64,000 bases of DNA, taken from the NCBI GenBank assembly GCA_008973525.1, contig WACJ01000224.1, forward strand, positions 372,001-436,000, read 5' to 3'. Numbering within the stretch: the first letter of the stretch is position 1; every line of letters starts with the position of its first letter. The DNA comes from Stenopsyche tienmushanensis. Its lineage: Eukaryota > Arthropoda > Insecta > Trichoptera > Stenopsychidae. The notes beneath the pieces were generated by a model. It was not told the origin of the DNA. It saw nothing but the letters and a program-made list of their open reading frames with translations, and ran no database searches. Shown here in pieces: positions 1 to 13,200 of the stretch. The position numbers were made by a program, and so were the translations under genes.

Positions 1-1185
1 CCATTGTTCTAATCTATCTCGTAAAACATCTTAACCGTTGCTGCTTACACATTTATATAATAATAACAAATAATCAAATTTATTTACTCCGTAATTATTC
101 GTAAGTGTTCATCTGGCAGAGCATATATTTTATGTATCCTTATTTAAGGAGGGCGAGTATTTTTATAATTTGTAATCATTTTGATGCACATTTATGTATT
201 CGTACGCAAATTTTGCTGTCGACAAATTTGTTTTTAAATTTTCAGCAATAATCCCACTGGAATATTAATTTGCAATTTAGTTTAATTGAAATTTAAATGG
301 CTTAAATTAAATTGTTTGCTTAAAAACGCAGCAATTAGGTACAATGATTAACGCATTGTACAAAATTTTATCGTTCAAAATTTAGCATATAGAATTGCGT
401 CGTTCGCTTGAAAATAACGAATTTCGATGTAAATTGGTAAATAGTATCTTCAGCTAGCGATATTTTTTTCTCATATTTTGCGATTGAATTTGGCCTGCGA
501 TTATGTTTTAATTGTTGTTTCTATCGAGCGAACTGTCGTGCAATATTGAAATTTTGTTATTGGATTGCTAACGTTCTTATGATTGCAATTTTTGATGCTA
601 AGCGAAAATTACCCCCTTTAGCAAAGATTTTTATTATCATATGGTTTAATTTTTCACATTGCATTCTTCTGAAAAAAGATTTGTGAAAGAAAATGGCAAA
701 ATACGTTTAGGCATTTTTGCCAAAATTTGCTTCACAATATTGTCATAAAAAAAACATAAAAGGATAGAGTTTTGAAGCTGACAAAGCCACCTTTACCCAA
801 AGCCAACTCGAAACTATTTATCTATATTTTTGGTTTTAATTATCCAAACCGTACGAACCGTGACAATCTGACATATTTTGCCTTGAACTTTGCAGGAATG
901 TGTTTTCTGTATTAAGCTGATAATGTATTACATGCGAAAGCTTTCATCCACATTGAGTAAAAAAGAAAACTTAAGTACGACAACCTGAATGTCATATTTA
1001 TCTATTCCGGTGTTTTCGTTTTTATTATAAAGCAGAGAGGTGGCCAAATCCCTGAGCTTAAATTGCTAGTACCATCTGCAACATTTTGCCCGTCTGCACT
1101 TGCGTCAGATTTTATCACATATTTTGTTGCTTTTGTGAGATTGTGAAGTTTTGACGTTAATCCATCACGTTTGTGTTGTTCACAG
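1..1185. other. No gene seen (probably upstream intron of the GTPase gene)
   Basis: AT-rich sequence without a coding stretch I can support. The first visible GTPase exon begins at 1186 in phase 1 and needs an upstream exon ending in the P-loop (GKS plus one base). I searched this stretch by eye for such an exon and did not find it, so that exon is probably outside the window. Confidence 0.5.
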
Positions 1186-1242
1186 CTTTGACCGTGCGGT
1201 TCTTGACAAGGCGCTATATAGGGGAGTACGACCATCAACAAG
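1186..1242 (+). CDS. GTPase exon (helix 1 / switch I start)
   Basis: The acceptor TTCACAG ends at 1185 and the donor AG|GTGAGT begins at 1243. The first two bases (CT) complete a codon begun upstream, giving Ala if the previous exon ends in G, as in the usual GKSA. The exon encodes LTVRFLTRRYIGEYDHQQ and leaves one base (G), which with AT of the next exon gives Asp. Confidence 0.85.
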
Positions 1243-4200
1243 GTGAGTTCTTAACTAATCAACACGTTTCATTTTCAGCGACGATTGTGGCGTCATTATT
1301 ATATTTTCCTAGAATAGAAATATTTAGAAAAAATCATATCATCATCATTATATTGCAGTCAAACGTTATTTTACGTATTTGATATTAAAGGCTAAATAAT
1401 CTCCAAGTAAATGCCCATTCAACGAGCCACCCAGGAGAATGTATCTAAAGGTACTTTTGTAGATTTCGATTAGGAATTCGTGCGCATTTAAATGCTGACC
1501 AATCGCCTTTGTAAAGTTGTTAAGAATAACACCCGACTACCGTTGTAATTTTACTGAAATTGATTCTTTGGAATACAAAGAGTTCCATTTCCTCCTTTTC
1601 AAAAGAATAATGCTGGAAACGTCATATCGTTGGGGAGACAGGTTAAAATTGTACCGTTTAAAAAATATACTTCTGAACTTTTTCAGCACTTGCAATAATG
1701 AATTCTCGCAATATTGAAAAAGCAATAAGTTTACATTAAAATATTATATGGGTGTACCTTTTCTTTTTCTTGCAATTTATTTTTAATAAACCTCGGCCGT
1801 GGAGAAACGTATTCTTTCTGCTGGATTTCTTGATCTCGTAAAAGTGACTTTTCTCTCAGGGCAATAATAAAAATAATGAACAAGAAGTATTATCGTATAA
1901 TCAATCCCTGACTATCTTCATCCTCCTGCTTGGTCCTTCCGTGACTCAATAGCTCTGTGCATGGACCGTTTATTTTAAGTCATATGCGTACAGCCTAGTA
2001 TATCTTAGAAACCCTATTCACTCATTTATCTTTAATTGTAGGTATGCGAAATTAACGTTGCTCGAAGTCAGTTTAGCTTGATAGTTTGCCGTGTGTGATT
2101 GAATTTTCAAAGCAAAAATGTCAAAATCTATCTTAACAAAGGAATGAAAAGTATAAAATTTCGAGGAATTGAAAAAAAAAAACTTGAAAACCTGACTCTA
2201 TTTCTTGGCCAAGAGATAAAACAGCACCTTTTACCAATTTATAAAGATTTGTCTAGGGATGAATTACTTCAAAGCTGCTTGGGTGGCCATACCCAAAATG
2301 TTAATGAATGTTTTAACTCGACGGTTTGGCAACTGGCTCCAAAGCACTTGCATTCTGGTGTAAAAATCATTGAAATATCAACGTATATTGCTGCTGGGGT
2401 ATTTAATAACGACTATAGCTTAATTTTGAAGATGAAGAATACATTAAAAATAATAATTTGCACCTACTGTGCTGAAAACACCAATGAAGCACGGGTAACG
2501 AGGCAGAACTGTAAGAGTCTTTCTGAGACAAAAGCAGTTCGTTCATTCAGTTCGAAGATAATCAACTTTCTGAGAAAGCTGAAGATCTATTATGTGCGCT
2601 TGGGATCATTGATTGATCGATAAGTCACTAAAATTGATAGTTTTATCATATTGTAGTTCTAAACGAGATTATCTCGAAACTGCTTTTTCAAAATGTTTGC
2701 CAGTTGTAGCTTAAAAAGTTGTTGATCAATCTGGCTGGAATTTTGGGATATTTCTCAGTATAATATTATTTAAACAACAAAGTTTTAAGGTTTTCGCGTA
2801 TATATATTACTGTTAAAATGATCAAGAAAATGGTAAAAAGTATAAAAGTTTATACTTTTGGTTTCAGTTCAACAAGAAACCTTCGACAAGTGGCGAGCCG
2901 TTTGATATTACGAGAAAAAGCGTCTAATAGAATACCTTATAACTCCGCTAGTTTGTGTTTTGTTTAAAAAAATAGCACTTTAAGATTGTAGTAAAACAAT
3001 GTCAAAAATTTAAAATGATACGATTAATTTACCACCGCTAAAAAATCATGAAAAACGACTCATTTTCGAGCATCTAAAAAGATTGCCCCTCTTAATACAA
3101 CGCGTATGATAAATATTGGATCCGCCAAAAATCGCTTTTTTTGTAGTAATGCCAGGGATCCCTTGCTTTTTTCAGTCATTGAAATAGCGCCATCCGTAGC
3201 TACGGAAACTAATTTTAACAAGGGTAGATTGTATTTTTACAGAAGTTCATAAACACAATTAAAATATTTTTTCCCGTAGCAGTGCTGCGAATTGGTACCA
3301 GTTTCAATAGTTCTACAAAAATGTTAAAATTCGTGTTGCAAGCATGATGAAAAACAACTAATTGAAGTACGCCCCCCATGTTCATACACTAGTCACAGGC
3401 AATAGGAAATCCTTGGAAATTAGATGATTTTGCTATGATCTGAACCGCTTTGCGTTTAATTTAATGCTTGCGATTTGCGTCCTTATATTCCTTATAATTT
3501 TAACAAGTCACTGTATTATTTATATGCAATACAATACAATACCAAACAGTAAAGAGGACAAGCGATCATGATCATACTGTCCAATAATGCACGAAAATCT
3601 CCTCGTTTACTTTGTGTTTAATGAATTATTATCCCATTTTATCGCATTTCGGTTTATACGTTTCAATTAAGAGTCTTTGGTGGTTTTATTACTGTTTAAA
3701 CCATCGCTACACAAGGCTTTTAATTTTATTTAAACGCTTGGATCGATTTGTTGTTCAATATATTATTTTTATACAGTATTTTTATGCTACGATTGTTGTC
3801 TAAATACGGAGGAATTAGCTGCATTGTTTGGTTTTGTAAATAGGATTCAATTTGGATTCATATTCAAAAATCTAACACTATCGACGCTTAATTAAAATTT
3901 ATAGCGAAGAAAAATTGCCATGGTATATTCGCTTATTGTTTCGAAAACTAAACATAAAAAAACCCGCTAACGGCCTGCTGGAGTATCAACTCTACAGCCC
4001 CTGTCCGTGACAAATGACCATTTTTCTGGCCATCGACTTTTTTTGCGCGCGTGTTTTTGGCACCACAGTGCCGCCACACATTTGCCGACGCTTGCCGATT
4101 CTCATTATTCAATGAAATATTTCGGCACTCATGCCTTAGAGCCATTGGCACAATAAAATATAAAACATATCCAACCCTTTCCGGAGGGGTGGAATCGTTG

Positions 4201-7200
4201 ACCTTGTCCGATGAGCTGGAAGCAAGTGCCACTCAATGATGCTAAATGTCCTATTTTCTACGACAAATATAAGCCATCAGGTTTCATCGATTTTTTTCCG
4301 GAATATAAAACGAGGTGTTTATGCCATTCCTATATGATTCAAAATAATAATAAAAAGAAGGCCTATTGCTTTATTTACATATAATCCTGATAATAAATAT
4401 AACAAAAATAACGATCAATTTAGAAGTAAAGACAGTAAAATATGCACCTTTTTATGATGTTACAACAGTAAATATTTAGCTGAAAGGATGCTTTGCAGGC
4501 ATAAATTAACACTCAGGAATCCGCTGTTTTTGAGCGAGTGCTGCACGTAATGTTGTGCATTTTTGTCGAATTTGCTATGTCGAATCAGCTTTTATAAAAT
4601 TGTCTATAAGATTTTTAATAATTAGCGTTAATTAAATAAGGTAATAAGTATAATATGGCATTTATTTAGGTTAACATATAGGGGCATCCTGTAATTTCAC
4701 TCGATTTAAAACGTCTAAACCATAGTTGACATCTGTTTATCGTTAGGACTGGTGTATAAATTTCAATGATGTTGCTTCTGGTCTTGGAGACGATCAAGTC
4801 CTGGTTAAGAAAAATCAGCATGTAAAATCGAATATGTTCTTGGTTGGTCGGATTCATGGTTGCGGTTTTTTAACGTTATTAAAAATGAGTCAATCTTAAA
4901 AACTCTCGTTTTCTGATGAACATTACTTAATTTAGTTTATAGAAGACTATTACGGTAATGGGTCAAAGTAAAATTCATATGTAGTAAAAAATCATTGGTT
5001 CAATCAATTAGCAAGATCAATAGCTCAGAACTAGGTTTATTAAGATTTTTTGCTTTCAAAAAAATACTACTTCTTTTCATATTAAGTTATGAATTTTTGA
5101 ATGGGAACTTAAAGATGTAAATTATTGTGTAAGCCACTATTGTGTAAGATACTTTATTGATTATTCATATATATATATATATATGAATAATCAATACACC
5201 CTGATTTACATTGTACAAATGCTAACTGAAACAAAAACTAGCTTTGTAGAAAAGGGTCAAAATGGTGGTCGCTGCCACTTATACTATATGGACCATTTTT
5301 TTAAAATTAATTTCTTACAAACAATACAAAATAATATTTTTTATGCTTTGGCTTTTTTCCTATCCCATGAAATTAAGTTAGTGAATTATTTTCATTAAGT
5401 GCAATTATTATTCGAGCGCAAATTCGATCTAGGCGGGTCATTTTGGCTTGGACCATTTATTCCCAGTCCATAGATTCATCTAAAGCCCAATTGATAGCTT
5501 AGATTCGACCCCAAAGTCTTGTAATAGTTGGCAAGCGTTGTCATAGATCGTCCTAATCTTCTGATGCTATAAAAACGTAAAACGGCGCAATTAATGTAAG
5601 ACATCCATAAGATATTTAAAGACCTTTTATTTTATGAATTTCACGATTTCGCGAGGGATTACAAGAAAAATGTATATATTTAGTATGCTCTGATTTCGAG
5701 CGGGGTTGTCTTTTTTTTCGAAGAAAAGGACTTGTCCGGTAATGGTATTCAATACACGTTTCAGATTATTCCCCATGTGAATGAAGTGAAAATTTAGATT
5801 CTAGTATTGATCTCATCCCCGAGGTGATCTCTATTCTAACACGGTTGTAGTAAGCCATCTCATTGCGTGTGCTGCCAAAGTGTAAGCCACAAAATAAAAT
5901 AATTATTTATACTATTTGAGGAGAATATCATAAGTAGGATTTACCACATAATCGGATGGTTATAACAAAAAAATCGAAATAAAAATAACAGATTTTCCAG
6001 TGTTCAAAAATCCTTTTAGAGTATCAAGCAAAGCTAAAAGAAATATTTTTCAAAATATTTAATGTGGCAGAATTTTCGACCATGAGCACTCCAAGTTATT
6101 ATTTAGTAGGGAGAAATATTGGGTTTTAGCTTAACTCCCGTTCATAGGATTTCGGTTGAATAGCCATACCGTGTTCATAACAAAGAAAAGTCGAACTACT
6201 GAAGCTTAAAAATTGGGTAAACAAAAATTAATCTAACGATCCGCGAATAAGTACCTAAATCCAACGAAATCCATTTTTCGGATTCATTCGTCAGAATATG
6301 ATTCATTAATTTTGGTTGTAGAATTCTTTGATTGTAAAATCGCGACACAAATTAAATGATATTGACTTTTTTCAATCATTCGATAAACGAAACAGTTATT
6401 TTCATTAAAATTTGACTAAAAACGTGGTAGTCTTACGATCAGAAAATAGCATAATGCAAATATTATACAAACGTATGGATTAATAATAAACATACAATAT
6501 TTGCTTAGGAATATTTTTCTATAGGTGTTATTAGTTTGAATCGGTGTGTAAGCGTATTTAAGGCGTGTTGGAAAGTCATAATTGATGTATTTACCGTTTT
6601 GTGTATTTTGTTACGCTCAAGTTATCAGAAAGCTTATGATTTAAATGAAATGTTTTAACGAAGAGACTGGCTTTATCTAAGTTTGTTTCGAATATTTTAA
6701 ATTTATCCATTAGGACTGGTATTTCTGTATATTTACTGTTTAAGGTTTTAACAAATTTCCAAAGCGAGTTATCCGATGGTTTTAATTCTGAGAGTTTATT
6801 ATTCCATGTTTCGTTTTTTAGACGGCCAATATAGGATTTAATATCGCGAGTCAAGTTATTTATGCTGGTTTTTAAATCTCTATCCCGATTAATTCGCCAG
6901 ATTTTTCTAAGCTTATTTCTTTCTCGGTATTTCTATTATGAAAGGCTGAACTGATTCGATTGGAATGAATTTTAAGAAAATTGATCGATGTTCTTCTGCC
7001 AATCGAAATAGCAACAAAGAAACGCAAAAAGTGCTATAGTAAAAAGTTTATTGAAGTACTATTCAAAAAATATCGATCACATCAAAAAAAGATGTGATAT
7101 TTTAGATATTCTTTACGATTATCTACTGTCGATAAAACCAAACGAAAATGCGTTGCACAACAGAGGATGATACTTCTCACCCTTTTTGTATGATGGAATC

Positions 7201-10200
7201 AATAACCATCCTATCCGGTGGAATTTATTTCTAATGAAGGGAACTTTGTACAAAAATAAGTTGCTCCATTTGTATTTTTATGTAACACTAATAAATTTGT
7301 ACAGAAAAAAAACCGGGTTATATTTGAATCACATATATAAAATATTCGAATATTTTAGTATAGTTCACTGTTCTCTTATGACGCAAAAATAGTTTTAGAG
7401 AATATGAATGTCAAAGTTGGCAGGGAAATCTTCTACAGACCCACAATCCATAACCCATAGTCCATAAAGAGACTAGTTGATTTTGCCATATCCTTTGGGA
7501 TTATTGTCCGTAGTACCACTTTTGAGCACAAGAAAATCCACAAATACAGCAGGTTATTTATCGACGAGGTCATCCGAAATCATATTGACTATGTATTGTT
7601 GGATAGAAGGTACAAAAGTGATGTGACGAACGTCCCAGTAGCAAGTAAGTAGTAACCTGATGTCCAAATGCCCCTAAAGATCGTAAAGTGTTACAGACCA
7701 AGTAGTGGTGAGATCGATGTCGAATTGAACACATAAATCTAATATATCTGAATAAGCAGCACAATCAAATAGTTTTTATTATTTTTACATGAAGAGTATT
7801 GGAGAAGTTTTTTTAAAATAATTTTATATGATTCCACATCTATTTTTATTGCAAATAAAGGTTAAAAATAGAATAAATGCTATTAGACTTTTGAGAATTA
7901 GGAGCATTCATCGAATAGTTACCTAACGATTCATCTGAAAATCAAACAAAATTAAAAAAAATACATAAATTTGTATATTATAAAAAAATCATCCAAACTT
8001 TTAGCAGGAATTTATTTCATTACCTTATATTTTTTTAGAACTTGAGTAGACAATGAGGGCTAAATTTTTTAAGTCATAAAATGTAAGCAGAATTCGATAA
8101 AGTATATTTATAATTACTAGAAAGTCTATCTAAAAACCCCTTTTTATTTCAAGGACCGTTTTAAGCCATAATATCATTGCAGAAAAATATCTATAGCTAT
8201 AGATAATATTATTTTGAGCCTTGTGTAGCAAGTTAACAGATGGAGAGATCTCGTGTGACTTGTAATCGGGTGTTAAGCGTTTACGATTTTTTTTTGCGTC
8301 ATTGCGGGAACGAATACAGAGTGTTAAAATAATGAGAATGAGGTCCTGTATTATTGCGACACCAAGAATATAAAATGACAAAGATTTGAACAGGCAACTT
8401 CAAAGTTTTTACATTGATTGATGATTTGAGAATATTTTCAAAATTTACAAAAAATATGATTTTTTACACGAACAAGACAATATCAGTTACCATAGACTTA
8501 AGCATAAAATATAGCATAGTACCATGCCTGAAGCTAAATACAGTCTTGAAGTTACACATTTATTTTCATTGACAAATATCTTGAAAGTTCTTAATTTAAT
8601 TTTGTATTATATTTCTTAATAGCCTGTTTACACTTTTGGAAGTTTGTGTACGTAAATTTTACCATAGCAGCCTTTGAAAGTTTACGTTGCAGAAATGTAT
8701 ACATGTAAGTATTAGCCTGTGCAAAGAATGCTCAACAGAGTATTGGGTGGTATTAAAGTGGGTGTGATTATAGGTTGAAGGATGGTAAAACAATCAACGT
8801 TGATAAACATATGTGCATATAATATTAAATCAGTGCAGTCAACCGTTTGGCTTTGCTAATCGAATATATGATTTTATCTGACATTTATTAAACCCGAATG
8901 AAGTTTAAACAATAAGTAAAAATGCCTCGTAGGGAATATATTTATTTTGCATTCAAAAACGCTTCGTTTGAGTAGCAAAAAGATGAAAAACTACGAATAA
9001 TGCCAATTTGATTTGGGCAAAGCCGTGTCATTATGGTACATATTTATGTATCGTCCGTGACAAAAAAGACTTCATTTAAATATTACATCGAAAACGCCTA
9101 ATGTCTTTCTGACTGAAAAAAATGTGATATCGAATTGCGAAAAGCTGAAATTACTATTTAATACATTATTAAATAAAAATTTATAAATTTAAAAATCGTG
9201 TTTGGTGGAAAGCATACGACAAATCAACTAATAATAAAGTATCTTCGACATCAAGGGTTCATTAAGGTTTTATACGCGGTAAAACTACAAATCGGTATTT
9301 AAAGATGTGTCGAAATATACGAGAAAATACGAGATTCACCAGAACACCTATTGGCATTGTAACGTTGAAGTATAGCATGCTCATTTGTGATTTTCTTTTT
9401 TGAAAAATCATCGTACCAACAAATTTGTGAGATCGCAATTATAAGTATTTCTGATCAATAGTTTCTATCTAGTATCTGAATAATCAAATACAGTAGAACC
9501 TCGATTATCCGGACTAATTGGGGATGGAAGTAGTCCGGATAACGAAAAATCCGGATAATAGAAAAAAATCATAATTGACAGAAAAAGACAGGGAAAGTAT
9601 GAAGAAATTTTACATACATATACACATATAATAGCAGCCAAGTCGCGAATATTCTTAAGATATATAAGATGTCCTGATTTACATTATTTTTGCTTCTCAA
9701 GCCATTTCATGGCGACATCTAAACAATGAAAAGCTTCAGAATGTGTAAGGATTAATATATCCTCCTTCGCAAATTTCTTCTTCGTATTCTGGATCTTGTT
9801 TTTCTGAGGCAGATATTTCCTTAACTATTTCCTCATCATTCAAAACTTGAAATCCAGGATCGTTTGCATCGTAATTTAATCACTCGATTACACTCGATTG
9901 CGTATTAAAGACTAGTGATCTAATTTTTATTGTACACAAAATGCATGATATTGTACACCCGATGTTCGTCAAATCAGTCAAACAAAAGACGATAGGTTTT
10001 CCTTCTTTAAGTGATGATCTCCGAATAGACGACGATAGCGAAGATAAGGTAAACCTATTATCCAAAACTTTGGACTAATCGCCAGGATTCCCAGCACTTA
10101 AGCGACAATAGCACAAAACAGACGATTTCGAAATCATTAAAATAATTCTTCAAAAATTATCCTAAATCCTTAACAAATACTGAAATAATCACTCTGTTAG

Positions 10201-13200
10201 TAATTACTATTAAGAAAAAATAAAGATTAAAAACAAAAAAATACACAGGTTCGGCGAAATTGATAATACAATCATTAAAAACTTCCCACGAAAGTTTTCA
10301 ATGCTTGCCTGGTAATCGGTTATTATCCCACTTTATAGAAATTTGCAAAGGTAATTCTGATTCCAAAATCAGTAAAAAAAATGATCCATCCCGAAAACTA
10401 TAGACCGATTTGTCTACTGTCCGGACTTAATTAAACTCTGTATCTATAGCTTAAAACTAAGACTTCAATATATGAATTGCTAGACTTAAGTATGGATTAA
10501 TGTACTCATGTAAAATTATTTTTATAAAGGATTATTTTTATTACTATACACTCGATGATATTGGTACAAATGCGCCATACAATGAACCAAAAAAAATATA
10601 TTGCAATCCATTACATATGTGAGCAAAAGTGAACACAATTCTCCACGTGCAAATTAATAAATAGTATTTTTTTTTCTAATTCGATTCTTTTTGTTTATTT
10701 TGAACAATCCGGATAATCGAAAATCCGGATAACCGAGGTCCGGATAATGGAGGTTCTACTGTACTAAGATGAATAATTATATCGGGCAGGACTACATCTA
10801 AGTGAATAATTTTCATGTGAGAAAATGACAATTTATCCATTTGCTTATAGATCCTCTCCAATCTAAAAATGTTTAATCAAGTAGTCTTATCATTATTTAA
10901 ATATACATAGATATGAAATTACTACTTATCCATAAGGAAAAATTCACGCTGTAGAAGGGAATTTTAGCTCCAAGAAAAAAAATAATGCATTGCTTTTTAT
11001 TCCGTGAAATTGTTACTTATTAATTATGTGAAATTTTCAGCTAGAATATGAATCAGTATTTGTATAAAATATAATAAAATTGGTAAGATACAAGATACAT
11101 AGGTAAATTTGCCATTATTAGTTATAATGCTGTATTATATTAGTCTTCATTTAAACTTTAGCAGAAAATATTGTTACAATCTTAACAAGCTGTGCTTAAC
11201 AAGTGTTATGTCAGATGGTGATTTCGTAAACTATGTCAAATGATATTTTTTGATGTAATTGAAGAACTTTGCTGATTATTGTAATAGTGATGACTTTATA
11301 GTTGAATCTTTAATAAGGTGTTGGCAAGGAATCCTTTAATTATAACTTTTTAATAACACCTTGGATTATCTTACAATCGCCCTGATGCACATCACAAAGA
11401 TTTTTTTCCATCATTTGTTGAAGACGTTTCTGAATAGTCAGGTTTACTACAAGAATTTTTTTGTAGAAACCGGAGAAGCAATTTACGCGGTCGGTCGCAG
11501 TCGCCGGGTAGTATGATTTCAAAATTGGCTTTCTCCCTACTGACCTGATCAGATACGTTTGATTTACCTGTGTAATGAAAATTAAAATACCGCCACGAGG
11601 AAAACAGATTTTTCGGATAAGGTCCCCTAAAACGTGACCGCCCCCAGATGGATAAAAAACAGGTGAATATTTGTATTTTATGACAGAGGTCGTAAACCTT
11701 TGGCTTGAGTTCGATTTGGAGATCCAACTTTATTACCAGGTTCGACGAAATTGGATTAAGAAGTTGGAATTCGATGATTGTCATGATAAAACGATTTGCA
11801 CAAATAGCTGATATTGTTAATAAAACGTTGGCAGATATGAGTATGGATACTGTTTCTGAAAGTGAATTAATAATTTTAAGAAATCTACTTGATGTTCTGG
11901 CTCCAATGGAAGTTGACATTAATGAACTAAATTTATATTTAATAAGTTTGAAAAATTTGGAAAGTAGTTAAGTAAAGAATTAGTAAAGAGTTAAGTATTA
12001 CATGCAGTAAAAAAGAGAATGAATCAACACCGACATAAAAATAATCACAATCTTGATATATTTACAAGGTGGAAATGTTCCCAGTTCTAATGAACATTTT
12101 CGATACTCAACCAAATATGAAGCTTTTTCTTTGACACAAAGTATTATTGAGAGAATTCATCCAAATTTATTTTCTACTGAAGATTTTTTAAGTAACTCGC
12201 AAGACTCTGGTTTGGAAATTACACCTATTTCTCTTTCAACTTCCGAATTGCATCATGAAATGCAAAATTCAATTTCGTCTCTCGCGAAAACGAAGAATTA
12301 TGACATTACAAATAATCTGAAAAAATGTTTTAAATACTTAGATCAATATAAAAAAAGGACAGAAAAATTGAATTTGTTGTTTAATACACGTCTAACAATA
12401 AAACTTATGTTAACAGCTACTGAATGAGTATTTTCAACGGCAGGACAAACTAAATTAAGAACAAATTTAAAATATGAAAAGATAAGCCCAATTTTTTTAT
12501 TATTGTGAATATGGCGGCAATTTTTGCTTTAGGTTAAAAATAAAATCATCATCATCATATTGCAACCACAAACAGTTCACTGCAGAGCTATGGGCCTCTT
12601 CAATATCCATTCACAGGAAGGGGCTACATCCATTTCATCATACATTCACCTCTTAATTTGCTTGATATTTAAGGTAGCATAACCTCCGAGTTTCATTCAT
12701 TCTGAACACCCAGAGGGTCTCCAGAATTAACGTATCGACGGGCACTTTCGTAACCGATTGGTAGGGAGTGTGGGAAGTTTGTAAAAATTGAGCAATTTTC
12801 ATTGCGAAAAGCGAAATACTATTCTAGACAACCTTTTGGATTTTACTGGAAAGGACTTTTCAGAATTCAAAAAATTCAGTCCCTACTTTCCTCGCTAGGG
12901 CGTTGCCAAGCTAGGGTGAAGTAATACGTGACGCTTAAGTATATTTCGGATTCGCTCTTACAACAACTGAGAGTGTCTCCCCGTCCAAGTGCAGCTTACC
13001 TAAGCAAATTCGAGACCGAGTGGATTCCTATTTCAGGTTGATCTTCCCTGTTTGGTGATTTCAAAACGATATAGAAGGCAATGGAAGACAATGCTGTTAT
13101 CGTTGCAAAGCGAAATTCTTCATTTTCTTCCCCTCAAGACCATCTACTTAATGTTATTTTTGTCTTTGTTCAGTTTGTTCTTGGCTCTGAACCTGGAAGG

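Larger units (their letters stand above)
9491..10761 (-). mobile_element. Pogo/Tigger-like DNA transposon relic, TA target duplication
   Basis: The element starts CAGTAGAACCTCGATTATCC and ends with the inverse GGTTCTACTG, flanked on both sides by TA (9489-9490 and 10762-10763). Further TCCGGATAA motifs are repeated near both ends. These are pogo/Tigger-type termini. A decayed transposase C-terminus on the minus strand (9684-9871) fits. At 1271 bp it is shorter than an autonomous copy, and it contains a foreign reverse-transcriptase fragment. Confidence 0.82.

Noticed and set aside
11392..11919. 175-codon minus-strand frame
   Set aside because: It overlaps the hAT transposase relic on the plus strand. 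The translation has no motif I recognise, apart from a vague W-R-Y-F-N-F resemblance to a BED finger that is too weak to call.
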